In this document: positions 9,240-18,864 of the stretch, one piece after another
Layout of the letters: every line of letters begins with the position of its first letter
Position numbering within the stretch: the first letter of the stretch is position 1
Notes under the pieces: generated by a model
Database searches by the model: none
Told to the model about the DNA's origin: nothing
The model's input: the letters and a program-made list of their open reading frames with translations, nothing else
Position numbers and translations under genes: made by a program
Source: Monoplex corrugatus
Lineage: Eukaryota; Mollusca; Gastropoda; Littorinimorpha; Ranellidae
Direction: 5' to 3'
DNA length: 20,000 bases
Assembly (NCBI GenBank): GCA_030674185.1
Contig: CM060306.1
Span: 34,371,981 to 34,391,980 of the forward strand

Positions 9240-10130
9240 AAAGTTTGCATATTACTTGTACATTCATGTTGACGATGGTCTAAAGAAGAAACAGAAATTT
9301 GAATAGTGTGACATTATACTTAATCCTCACATTCCGTCCATTGAAATGAGAACAGTATATTGAATCACGTGTCATGACACTTACTCTTTACACTCCGTCC
9401 AACACATACAAACAGAATTTTGAATCGTGTATCATCGCACTTTCTCTTTCTACTCCGTCCATTAAAAGAGACACAGAATAATGCATCATGAATCACGATA
9501 CTTATCTCCATACTCCGTCCAATAAAACAAAACCAATAGTTCGAATCATGAGTCATTGTACTTGCTCATTACACTCCGTGCAATATACCAAGACTAATAT
9601 TTTGAATGATGTATCATTTACTTCTTCTCCCACTACAGTACGTTCACTGAAAAAATAGCTCGAACCATTAGTTGTTATACTTACTTGTTACCATTGTTTA
9701 TTAAATAGAAGAAAAAAACCAATTTCGAGTCATTAAACTTGCTACTCACATTCTGCCCTTTAAAATAAAGCCAGAAATTTCGATCACCTATCATTCTATG
9801 TGCCCCTTACACTCCATCTACTATAGAAACACAGTTTTGAATCAGGTGTCATCATACATTACTGCTAACACTGTTCATCAGACTGACACAGAACTTAGGC
9901 TCATTCTATTCGCTGCTCACGCTCCGTCCTCTGAAATAAACACAGAAATTTCAATCACATGTCAATACATGTTCCCCATATACTTCACCCATCAAAATAG
10001 AATCAAAAGTTTGAATCATGTGTATTATATTTTACTGTGTACACTCTGTTCATAAGATAGACACAGGATTTTGAATGTGTTATTACACTTCCTCCTCATA
10101 CTTCTTACATCGTAAAAAGAAATCAGTTAA

Positions 10131-10477
10131 TGGGCGCGATTGTCAGGTGGGTAAGACGTCGGACTACCAATCGGGAGGTCTGTATTCGATCCTGTCTGGG
10201 TACCTGGCGCCTGGTGGATAAAGTTGGAGATTTTTTCGATCCCCCTGGTCATCATGTATGTAGACCTGTTCGTGTCTAAAGCTCCGTCGTATGTATGTGC
10301 ACGCGAACATTAAACATGCTCGTTATGAAATCTGCAAGTTATGTCAGGATGCACAGGTGCAAACATGGACTATGCAGAGTGTGCAGCAACACCCGTGTAA
10401 CAGACAGCACAGTGTGGGCAAAGTAATGTGCACAGATGCATCCGAGAAAATCGGAATGCTATAAAATAAAGAAAAAC
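10131..10477 (+). mobile_element. tRNA-derived SINE with a gastropod-type central domain
   Basis: A tRNA-like head starts at about 10132. It has an A-box-like TGTCAGGTGGG, a GTCGGACTACCAATCGG anticodon-arm-like stretch and a B-box-like TATTCGATCC. A body follows beginning GGAGATTTTTTCGATC and including GGTCATCATGTATGTAGACC. The body resembles the conserved central part of SINEs that I recall from caenogastropod sequences. An A-rich tail ends near 10477. Candidate diverged target-site duplications flank it: AAAAAGAAATCAG at 10114-10126 and AAAAGAAACACAG at 10478-10490. It sits inside the 60-bp array, so it inserted after the array formed. The exact 3' end is uncertain. Confidence 0.75.
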
Positions 10478-10601
10478 AAAAGAAACACAGTTTCAAGTAT
10501 GTGATATGACACTTCTCAAATCCAGGAAAACAGACACACGATATTGAAACTATACATGTATTTACCTTATAAACATTTATTTTGTCACTTGAAATAAATA
10601 T

Positions 10602-10660
10602 GAGAGAGAGGGGTGGTCGAGAGAGAAGAGAGAGAGGGAGAGAGAGAGAGAGAGGGAGAG

Positions 10661-10710
<50 letters not shown>

Positions 10711-10731
10711 GAGATAGAAAGAAGAGAGAGA
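10602..10731. repeat. GA-rich microsatellite
   Basis: This imperfect (GA)n tract, similar in make-up to the one at 97-215, interrupts the right end of the minisatellite array. The long minus-strand Ser/Leu frame across it is an artefact of the repeat. Confidence 0.95.
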
Positions 10732-10825
10732 TCGTTCATGCTTTTGTTTTAGTCCGTCCAGTCGAAATATGAACCAGTTTGTGAAATCTGTGATCTTTAT
10801 AGTCAGTCCATCCAGTAAGACATTA

Positions 10826-12860
10826 ATCGGACTGTGGCATATCTAATGCATAATCTTGTCGTATTATGACTGTGATATTTAAGTAAAAATTGAAGTACAT
10901 TTTGACGTGTGCGTTATTAACAGTGTATGTATAATTTGCCCTTAATAGCCGTAAATATTTTCGAAGCTTTCCACTCCAACAATGTCAAAGTAGACATGCT
11001 AGTGTACTGATGACACTAGAGTTGTATTGCCACGTTGTAGACACTCTTGTCTTACAGTCAGATTGTGTGGGCTCAAGGATTCCTTGAAATACGATGAAAA
11101 CCTATGCGTCCAGCCCTTTGTTCAAACATTTACGACTGGGTAAGGTTACCTGGTCCTGTTCAGGATTGGTGAAGATATAAGCAACAAAGGAAGTCAGTAG
11201 GTACCACTTACATAAAGAAAGAGTTTATGACAAGACGTTTTGTGCATTTTTTAAAGTGTGATGGAACATACGTGCAACGATTGCTCTATTTACTGAATTC
11301 TACGTATAACTAATGTAAAAATGAAAAAAAAGAATATCAATGTTTACCTCTTGTGTATAGCTATGTGGTAGTATGGAATAGAAAGGAGACTTGCGTATGA
11401 TTTTTGATATGTCAAAAATGTGTGTGTTCGGAGATGCTTATAACAAAGGATAAAAGTTGTATTTTTGTGCATTTCTTGAACTTTTGTATAACTGGTAATA
11501 CTGCTTTATCTATTTTTCGTTTGTTGTTTATTTATCATTTATGTCGATATGAGTGCTTTTTTCAAACTGTGATATACCTTGTAATGGGAACAGGATGATG
11601 TTTTTAACGGTATATTGTTTCCTTCAAGTGGATGGTTTATGGACAAACCCTTCTTGCTACTGAGATGAATCTGTATTGTAAGTGCTCATTGAGTTGTTCT
11701 TCCTTTCTTGTATCAGTCTGTTGTTGATAGGCCGATCAAAATCAAAATCCTATCGGATAGGATAACATGTATGTTGAATGTTTTTATTAATTGAAAACTC
11801 CGAACAAAATTATTCACAATATATCTAAGTGACTTTATAATGTATCTTTCTGACTGAGCTTAGAAAATAAACTTGTGTCGATGTTAGAATGGTAGATGCA
11901 TGATTTTAAATATGACTTTAGAAGGAGGAGACAATGCCTCAGTAAAACTACAAATTCTTTACAGTTTATATAGTTGTCTTTTCTTATCTTTTTGTTTTGA
12001 GTATATTCAGTCATTTTCCTGTCTGTTTAGTTATGTTCATTTTAGCTCGGTGTTCCATTTATTCACCGTTTTCAAAACTGCTCACTTCGTACTGAGTTTA
12101 CTGTTGTGATTGAATAACAGTACGACCGATATCCAAGTTTACTAGAACATAAAGGATCCTCTTATAGGTGTGTTTACTCGATTTTCCCCAATTGTCTTTA
12201 GAATCTTTGAATTCCCTCTTAGATGAGCTATGAATGAAATGGGAGTAGAAATATAGTAAATGAGATTACATTATAAAAACCTGTTTAGAACAGTGTTAAT
12301 TATTGTACGTAAAATGTCATGTGTCATTTGTTTTTCTACCGTACTGTTGCTTATCTGTCTACATTGATTTATACAATTTGCTGCTTTCTAAGTTATTCGT
12401 AAAATATTTGAGAATGAGTTCGTTTGCATTGTCTTCTTTGATTTTGTTATACTTTTTGTTCGGGAGTTATAAAAACAAAGATTTCATAACTTTGATATTA
12501 TGAACCACTAGTAGTTTGTTGAGTGTGCATGGTGTAGTAAGTGTTGAATGATTTGTTTAAAATTATGCAAATATGTTTTTGACATCTGATGGATATTCTT
12601 CAGTGTCAATGCCAGATCTGCTGAAAAATGCACGATCAAAACTCACCTTTTTTCTATGTTGATTGTGGTGATTATGATAAGGATACAATATTCATGATTA
12701 TTTTATAAATCATTGCTCATTTATCGTTTTTCTTGTTAGCTCTGTTTGTTGTGCAGTGATGGGAGTAACAAAAACAATATGTTTGGATTGCTGTGCTTCT
12801 AGACTGATCTCCCATCTTCTCTCATTCTCACTAAGTCATAACGCTTGATCTGATTTGAAA
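10826..12860. other. AT-rich gene-free region
   Basis: About 2 kb of AT-rich sequence with only short Phe/Leu/Tyr-rich frames (for example 11404-11598, 11900-12109 and 12303-12503), as expected by chance. I see no splice-flanked exon, repeat or transposon here. Confidence 0.55.
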
Positions 12861-12864
12861 AAAT

Positions 12865-12948
12865 ACAACTACAAGAACAGCAGCAGCATCAGCAACAACA
12901 ACAACAACCTTAACAACCACCACAACAACAACCACAACAACAACAACC
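12865..12948. repeat. (CAA)n/(CAG)n-type trinucleotide repeat
   Basis: This is an imperfect run of CAA, CAG and CCA triplets. It gives poly-Val/Ala on the minus strand. No flanking coding sequence was recognised, so it is treated as a microsatellite. Confidence 0.9.
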
Positions 12949-13247
12949 GAAAGAATGAGGCAAACATTCAAGCAAAGAAAGAAACAGATAAACGAAAAAA
13001 CAAAACTGTCAAGCCACTGCGATAATTTCCTCTTTACCGAAAAACAAAGCAACTTACATGGTTCATCATTATCCGTCACATACATGTTACACAAGAGCAC
13101 ACCCTGAGCTTAGCGTTTGTTGCTGCTCAATATCATTGTTTTATTATTCTATCTATGAAATGGTGGAAACTTTTTTTTTAAATAAACGTTTGCGAAAACC
13201 AGATGGTAACATCTTCAAATGACTTTGTCTGTGAGAAAAATCTAAAC

Positions 13248-13327
13248 AGTGTGCGTGTGTGCGTGAGTGCTTGTGTACGCGCGCGCATGTGTAGTGTGTG
13301 TATGTGTGTGTGTGCGTGTGTGCGTGC

Positions 13328-13408
<81 letters not shown>
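13248..13408. repeat. (TG)n microsatellite with a CG-rich leader
   Basis: An interrupted TG/CG stretch, including ACGCGCGCGCATG near 13278, leads into a pure TG run from about 13333 to 13408. The tract favours Z-DNA. The VCVCV and THTHTH frames here are not genes. Confidence 0.96.
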
Positions 13409-13409
<1 letters not shown>

Positions 13410-14939
13410 TATTTCATTCAAATGAGACTTTCTTGCATTGTTTAATGCATACCTACAATAATTTTGAAAAAGGATTACAATTCACAGTCTGACAGAGATG
13501 AGTTCGAAAGGTTTGCTTTAAACCCAGGATCATAGATTTTTTTTTACTATTTCCAAAGTCTTTGCAACCTTGCAATATTTCACACAATGTGCAATTTCGT
13601 AAAGCTTGAAAGACATGGAAGACTTACAATCGTGAAAGCAGAATATACGTGAAAGCAGAATATACATACTGCATACTTATTTGTTATAACTTTGATTCAG
13701 TTTTAGTTTTTTCAAGGCAGTGTCATGGCACTCAAATATTTCTGTATGTATTGCCATTACAAACGCCTGTGAGAGAAAATAAAATTCTAATAAACCAAGG
13801 CATTTTTCCGATGTCTGCGTAAACTCTACGCTCTGGCAAGGTCTCCATATTCCTTCCGTCTAACTTATGGTTACCTACGATTGTCTGTCTGTGCATCAAT
13901 CTGTCACTGAATCAGATTAAGTTATGGTGGTGGTCAGTGTTTTAATATCTGTTCCCTTAGGTGATCTTAGACAAAAAGAAAAGAAAAGAACAGAAAAACA
14001 AATAAAGAAAGGGGGGATGCGGATCAGAGTGTAGCTGGAGGAAGGGCAAGTGAAGATGCTTATACATAGTCAGCTTTGAGAAAATGCTTAATTGCTCTGT
14101 GTATGTTTATATATATCCAACTGTAAATCCCAATAAAACTCAAAAACAATCACTGTAAATCTTTTAACTTGACTGTGAACTACACGATTGTCAGTTTACT
14201 GTAACAGACCACCTGCACATCGGCGAAGTCCCGGGTCTCCACGTAACCAAGGGTCCATGAGCTCCAACAAGGGACACACTTTCATGTCCTTCTCTACCAT
14301 ATTGTCCCATACTAGAATGAACCCTTCTACCAGCAATCCAGACCGATGCAAGATACAAGCTATCTGAAAAGGGAAACTGGTCACACTGACCTATAGCGTG
14401 GTTGTGTCTCATCAGTACAAAATCAGCACTAGTCGGATTCTTTTCCTGGTGTTTTTGAGACGATAAAAAGTGCAATCTTTTCTGATCATTTTGTTGAACA
14501 AGTGAATATCAAATGCGTACAACATGTAGGGCTCTGTAAAAGTCACATCGCGTATATCAAATGAAAGCCTGATTTTTAAACAATTCAGTGACACTTTAAG
14601 GCTTATTACATAGACCTATATGGGAGTTTAGTTGCTAAGGAGGGCATTTCTGGTAAAAACCAACGATCAACCAGATTGATCACTTATTCTTATCTCCATT
14701 GCTCTACCGCCTCAGCGAATTAGTTTCGTGATGATGGGTCTGTCTGTCTGTACACTGTATATATGTCTCTTTGTTGACAAAATAACAACTATGTCAGCAT
14801 GGATTTTTCGGTCAAGCCTGTCTCAGAAACGTAGCACAATGTAATCCTAACGATTGACAACGAGCAATGAATGAATGGCATCACTGTTTAAAATCGATAA
14901 AGAAACTTTGGTTGTCTTACCGAACTGTACTCGTATGTG
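13409..14939. other. Gene-free region with one GC-richer block
   Basis: This is mostly AT-rich, with an A-rich purine run at about 13972-14010. A GC-richer block at about 14195-14475 carries two overlapping minus-strand frames of 94 and 62 codons that I cannot identify. It could be an exon remnant or a piece of an unrecognised repeat. The hairpin GATCAA-ccaga-TTGATC lies near 14665. Confidence 0.45.
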
Positions 14940-15193
14940 TCAGGTCGGATAGACGTATCTGCTACTGGTAACCTGGAACCCAGTACTACCTGTCACAGGG
15001 TCGAATTGCTGGCGACTAAACCAGCACCCCCACCAGTCCTCTCAGGAGGATGGTGAGGAGGGTGGCTAGAAACCCTGGTGGAAATAAATTAGATCCATCA
15101 AAGGGCGCTAGCTCTGAAGAGCTACTTGCGGCCATCTAGCTAAGGGAGTAAACCCTGACAGTAAATCCGGTGTGGGGCCCCTAAGGCGGTTGG

Positions 15194-15871
15194 ATGGCAA
15201 CCTTTGTCACTTTCCGGCAGCTCCTGCGGCCGCGTTGGCACCAAAACGTAACAGCCCTGCTGTTCCTTTGGATCTGTCAACGAGGTGGAGAGGGGGGACA
15301 AGTTGCATGGGCATCAGCCTGTCTTCCATATTACACTGCCCAGGCTTACATCCGTCCATTCATCCACAAACACTCTGCACCTACGACCTGGAGAGGACAC
15401 TCCAGCTTCGCTATAACACTAGTGTCGACACAACACGGGAAGCAACAGATACCGGTGATAAGTTATTGCTCAACTGGCGTAGAGCTGACGCCAGGGGTTG
15501 CTTTTGACGGTGGGAGAGATCTTCGTGTCTTACTGGACAGCTACCGCCCGCTAAGCTGGGCAGCCCCCATCCAATTAGGTGCTGTCCCGCCACGACCTGC
15601 CTTCTTCATTGGGTGCATGAAGATCAGGAGAAAATCTGACAAGCAGGTCGTTAATTACCGCACCAGGCAAAAGGAAAACTTCAAATTGAAGAAACGGATC
15701 AGGAAACGGATCAACAGTGAAACTGGGCTGTTGGAATGTCCGAACAATGATGCCTGGGCTCTCCCAAGATCTGCACGACATCAGCGACGCCAGAAAGACC
15801 GCCGTCATAAACAGCGAGCTAATGAGGCTCAATGTGGACATTGCCACTCTGCAGGAAACACGGCTGGCTGA
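15194..15871 (+). other. 225-codon open frame in the retrotransposon 5' leader
   Basis: This open frame begins at ATG 15194 and overlaps the endonuclease frame by about 155 bases in a different phase. It ends with a basic stretch including KLKKRIRKRI. I see no zinc knuckle, coiled coil or RRM typical of ORF1 proteins. It could be a small RNA-binding ORF1, a translated leader or a chance frame in GC-rich DNA. A second frame (15172-15507) overlaps it and is equally unidentified. Confidence 0.25.
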
Positions 15872-16801
15872 CTCAGGAACACTAAAAGAAAGGGACTACA
15901 CCTTCTTCTGCAAGGAAAGAGTTCTGATGCCCCAAGAGATGTACGGAATAGGCTTTGCAGTAAGGAACAGCCTGCTGAACATAATTGAACAAGGCAGCGG
16001 CGGTTCAGAGCGACTCTTGACTCTCGCCTCAACACCACCGAAGGCTATGTCACTCTCATCAGCGTTTATGCCCCAACTCTGTCCGCCTCTCCAGACTCCA
16101 AGGATGAGTTTTACGAAAATCTTGCATCAACCATAAGGAACATCCCCAGGACAGAACAAATTGTTCTCCTGGGCGACTTCAACGCCAGAGTGGGTGCAGA
16201 CAATGACTCATGGCCCTACTGCCTCGGTTCCTTTGGAGTGGGGAAAATGACCGAGAATGGACAGCGACTGCTTGAGTTTTGCGTCTGCCATGAACTGTGC
16301 ATCGCCAACTCCTTCTTCAAGACGAAGCCTCAACACAAAGTCTCCTGGAGGCACTCGCTCTCAAAACATTGGCACCAACTGGATTTGATCCTAGTAAGAC
16401 GTGCCACTATCAAAAACGTTCTCCACACTCGCTCTTATCACAGCGCAGACTGCGACACAGACCACTCTCTGGTATGTTGCAAGATCAGGTTGCAACCAAA
16501 GAAGTTCCACTGCTCAAAGAATCAAGGAAACTCTTGCATTCACGTCAGCATGATGTCTCAGCCAGATCTTGTAGAACTGTTCGCATAGGCTTTTGAGAGA
16601 GAATACGATGCATTGCAGCCCAGAGACTCTGCCACAGAGAGATGGGAAACGCTACGAGACACCATGTACCGCATTCTATGGCCACCTTTGGGAAGAAAAC
16701 TGAAGTCCCACGACTGGTTTGAGGCCAAATCATCAGAGATGAATTCCACTATTGAGGCCAAGCGCGCCGCACTCACCGAGTATAAGCGATCACCCACGTG
16801 A
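15690..16801 (+). pseudogene. Retrotransposon ORF2, endonuclease part (broken)
   Basis: This part nicks the target DNA. APE-family motifs run in order: LGCWNVRT with the catalytic Asn, LQETRL with the catalytic Glu, YGIGFAVRN, VTLISVYAPT, LLGDFNARVG, QLDLILVRR and DCDTDHSLV with the terminal Asp-His. No ATG opens the frame; the first homologous codons are preceded by GTG at 15717. One base is missing near 16023-16025, moving the frame before VTLISVYAPT. A TAG at 16586-16588 interrupts the linker, and two bases appear lost near 16797, in a CG-rich spot. Confidence 0.85.
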
Positions 16802-18864
16802 GAAGAACCTGTAAATCCTCAGGGCTGCCAGGAGAAAGGTTCAGCTTAACGCCAGGCGCTGTGCAAACGAGTTCTGGACAGAGCTCAGCGAAGAGATACA
16901 GAGTGCTGCTGAAAGAGGCAACATCCGAGGAATGTATGATGGCATCAAGAAGGCACTGGGACCAACACAGAGCAAGACCGCCCCCCTCAAATCTTCCACT
17001 GGTGAAGTAATCAGTGATCCTAGCCAACAGATGGAGAGATGGGCGGAACACTACTCCGACCTCTACTCCACACAGAACATGGTGTCCCCTTCAGCTCTCG
17101 ATGCCATTAATTGCATGCCGGTCATGGAAGAACTTGAAGCAGAGCCAACTGTGGATGAACTCAGCAAGGCCATTGATAGCCTGGCATCAGGCAAGGCACT
17201 TGGCAACGACGGAATTCCCCCAGACCTCATCAAGCACTGCAAGACTTCTCTTCTGCACCCTTTGCACGCAGTCCTCTGTCAGTGTTGGAATGAGGGAGCT
17301 GTACCGCAAGACACAAGGGACGCCAAGATCGTCACCCTGTACAGAAACAAAGGTGAAAGGAGCGACTGCAACAACTACAGAGGTATCTCGCTCGTCAGCA
17401 TTGTTGGCAAAGTCTACGCTCGGGTCCTCCTAATCCGCCTGCAGAAACTAGCTGAACGCGTCTACCCGGAATCACAGTGTGGTTTTCAAGCAGAGAGATC
17501 CACGGTAGACATGGTCTTTTCCCTTCGCCATATCCAGAAGAAGTGCAGATAGCAGCAGATGCCCCTGTATTTGGCATTCATTGACCTCACCAAGAACTTT
17601 GACCTAGTCAGCAGAGATGGCCTTTTCAGGGCTCTACGAAAAATCGGCTGCTCCCCCCCCCCCCCCCCCCAAACTGCACAGCTTAATTGAGTCCTTCCAC
17701 TCCAACAGTTCAACGGAAACCTCTCCAAGCCCTTCGACATACGCAGCGGTGTGAAACAAGGCTGCGTCTGGCCCCAACCCTCTTTGGAATCTTCTTTGCT
17801 CTCCTCCTGAGGCATGCGTTCAGCACAGCGCAAGAAGGGATCCACCTGCGGACCAGATCAGATGGCAGGCTCTTCAACCTCGCCTGTCTCAGAGCAAGGA
17901 CAAAGGTCCGTGAAGCCCTCATCAGAGACATGCTATTTGCTGACGACGCCGCAGTTGTGACCCATACTCAGCGGGACTTGCAGTCACTAATGGACCGGTT
18001 CTCCCAGGCCTGCAAAGATTTTGGTCTGACCTCAGTCTTAAGAAGACAAACGTCCTGGGCCAAGACACGCCATCACCAGCTTGAAGCCATCCACCAATTC
18101 ACATATCTTGGGTCCACCATCACCGATAACCTCTCCCTTGACACAGAGATTGACAAGAGGATCGGGAAGGCAGCCACAACACTAGCCCGCCTCACACAAA
18201 GGGTGTGGACAAATCCCAAGCTGACCAAGAAGACAAAGATGGCTGCATACAAGGCCTGTGTCCTCAGCACCTTGCTGTATGGCAGCGAGGCGTGGACCAC
18301 TGATGCTCATCAGGAGAAAAGGCTCAATACCTTCCACTGAGAAGCCTACGGCGCATACTCGGCATTTCCTGGCAAGACAAGGTGACCAACACCGAAGTCC
18401 TGACCCGCGCTGGCCTCCCAATCATGCATACCATGCTGAGACAGCGTCGGCTGCGCTGGTTGGGCCACGTTCGCCGCATGGAAAATGATCGCATCCCAAA
18501 AGACATCCTTTGTGGTGAGCTTGCCACAGGGCAGTGAAACACTGGCCGTCCACAACTGAGATGCAAAGACGTTTGCAAACGTGACATGAAGGCGCTTGAG
18601 ATCAACACTGAGTCCTGGGAGGACCTCGCAGATGACCGCAACAGCTGGAGAACCACTTTCAAGAAACAGCTGCGGGTTGGTGAGGACAAACTGTCAGCTG
18701 CTGCAGCAGAAAAGCGAGTCAGCAGAAAAGGGATGACAGCCAACAGACCAGCATCAGCATACACATGCGACCGCTGCGACAGAGACTGCCTCTCTCGCAT
18801 TGGTCTCTTCAGCCACAGGCGACGCTGTTTGGAGCATGCTTCGATGATTTGGGAAACAAACTAA
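16802..18864 (+). pseudogene. Retrotransposon ORF2, reverse transcriptase and C-terminal knuckle (broken)
   Basis: RT motifs appear in order: GNDGIPPDLIKHC, NYRGISLVSIVGKVYARVLL, CGFQAERSTVDMVFSLRHIQ, motif A AFIDLTKNFD (Asp codon 17583-17585), motif B SGVKQGCV, motif C LFADDA (Asp codons 17942-17947) and the thumb FTYLGSTITD. Then come RRLRWLGHVRRM and a C-x2-C-x12-H-x3-C knuckle (18766-18828). Breaks are a TAA at 16812-16814, TAG at 17550-17552 just before motif A, a C18 run at 17653-17670, one base lost near 17767, disruption near 18026-18080, one base lost near 18331 and TGA at 18535-18537. The catalytic Asp residues survive, so the decay is moderate. Confidence 0.86.
17653..17670. repeat. 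(C)18 homopolymer inside the RT frame
   Basis: Eighteen consecutive C bases replace what the flanking frame suggests was a short Pro-coding stretch. The run shifts the reading frame. It is a likely site of slippage or assembly error. Confidence 0.95.

Larger units (their letters stand above)
9240..10825. repeat. Diverged minisatellite, about 60-bp unit, interrupted by a SINE and a GA tract
   Basis: Units recur every 60-61 bp. The sub-motif ACTCCGTCCA or a close variant ends at 9340, 9401, 9461, 9521 and 9582. It is followed by an A-rich block ending ACACAG, then TTTGAATCATGTGTCAT or variants. About 14 units run from 9298 to 10126, with a more diverged one at 9240-9297. The same unit resumes after the SINE (10478-10601) and after the GA tract (about 10746-10825). 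Copies differ at many positions, so the array is old. It has no coding potential or CRISPR-like spacing. Confidence 0.85.
14940..18864 (+). mobile_element. Near full-length but inactive APE-type non-LTR retrotransposon
   Basis: The element has a GC-rich 5' leader of about 750 bp, then an apurinic-type endonuclease, a reverse transcriptase and a C-terminal CCHC knuckle. It moves by target-primed reverse transcription when intact. The start is set where composition changes and is uncertain by tens of bases. The end is set at the stop at 18862-18864, because sequence of a second element begins directly after it. Order and motifs resemble an element group common in mollusc and cnidarian genomes, often mislabelled craniofacial development protein 2 through its endonuclease. 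I do not assign a clade. At least six indels and four nonsense codons make this copy dead. Confidence 0.85.

Noticed and set aside
8969..9250. 93-codon minus-strand frame
   Set aside because: The composition is somewhat protein-like but there is no recognisable motif, and splice sites are not evident.
9298..10126. CRISPR-like array
   Set aside because: The whole 60-bp unit repeats with scattered divergence; there is no short constant repeat with unique spacers, and the DNA is eukaryotic.
10132..10199. Functional tRNA gene
   Set aside because: The A- and B-box-like parts are degenerate, the arms do not pair well by eye, and a SINE body follows.
10344..10739. 131-codon minus-strand Ser/Leu-rich frame
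   Set aside because: It spans the GA repeat and SINE/minisatellite sequence and has no real coding character.
11404..12503. Short Phe/Leu/Tyr-rich frames that could pass for membrane peptides
   Set aside because: They are typical chance frames in AT-rich DNA, with no start context or homology.
12831..13100. Minus-strand poly-Val frame
   Set aside because: It is produced by the CAA/CAG-type trinucleotide repeat.
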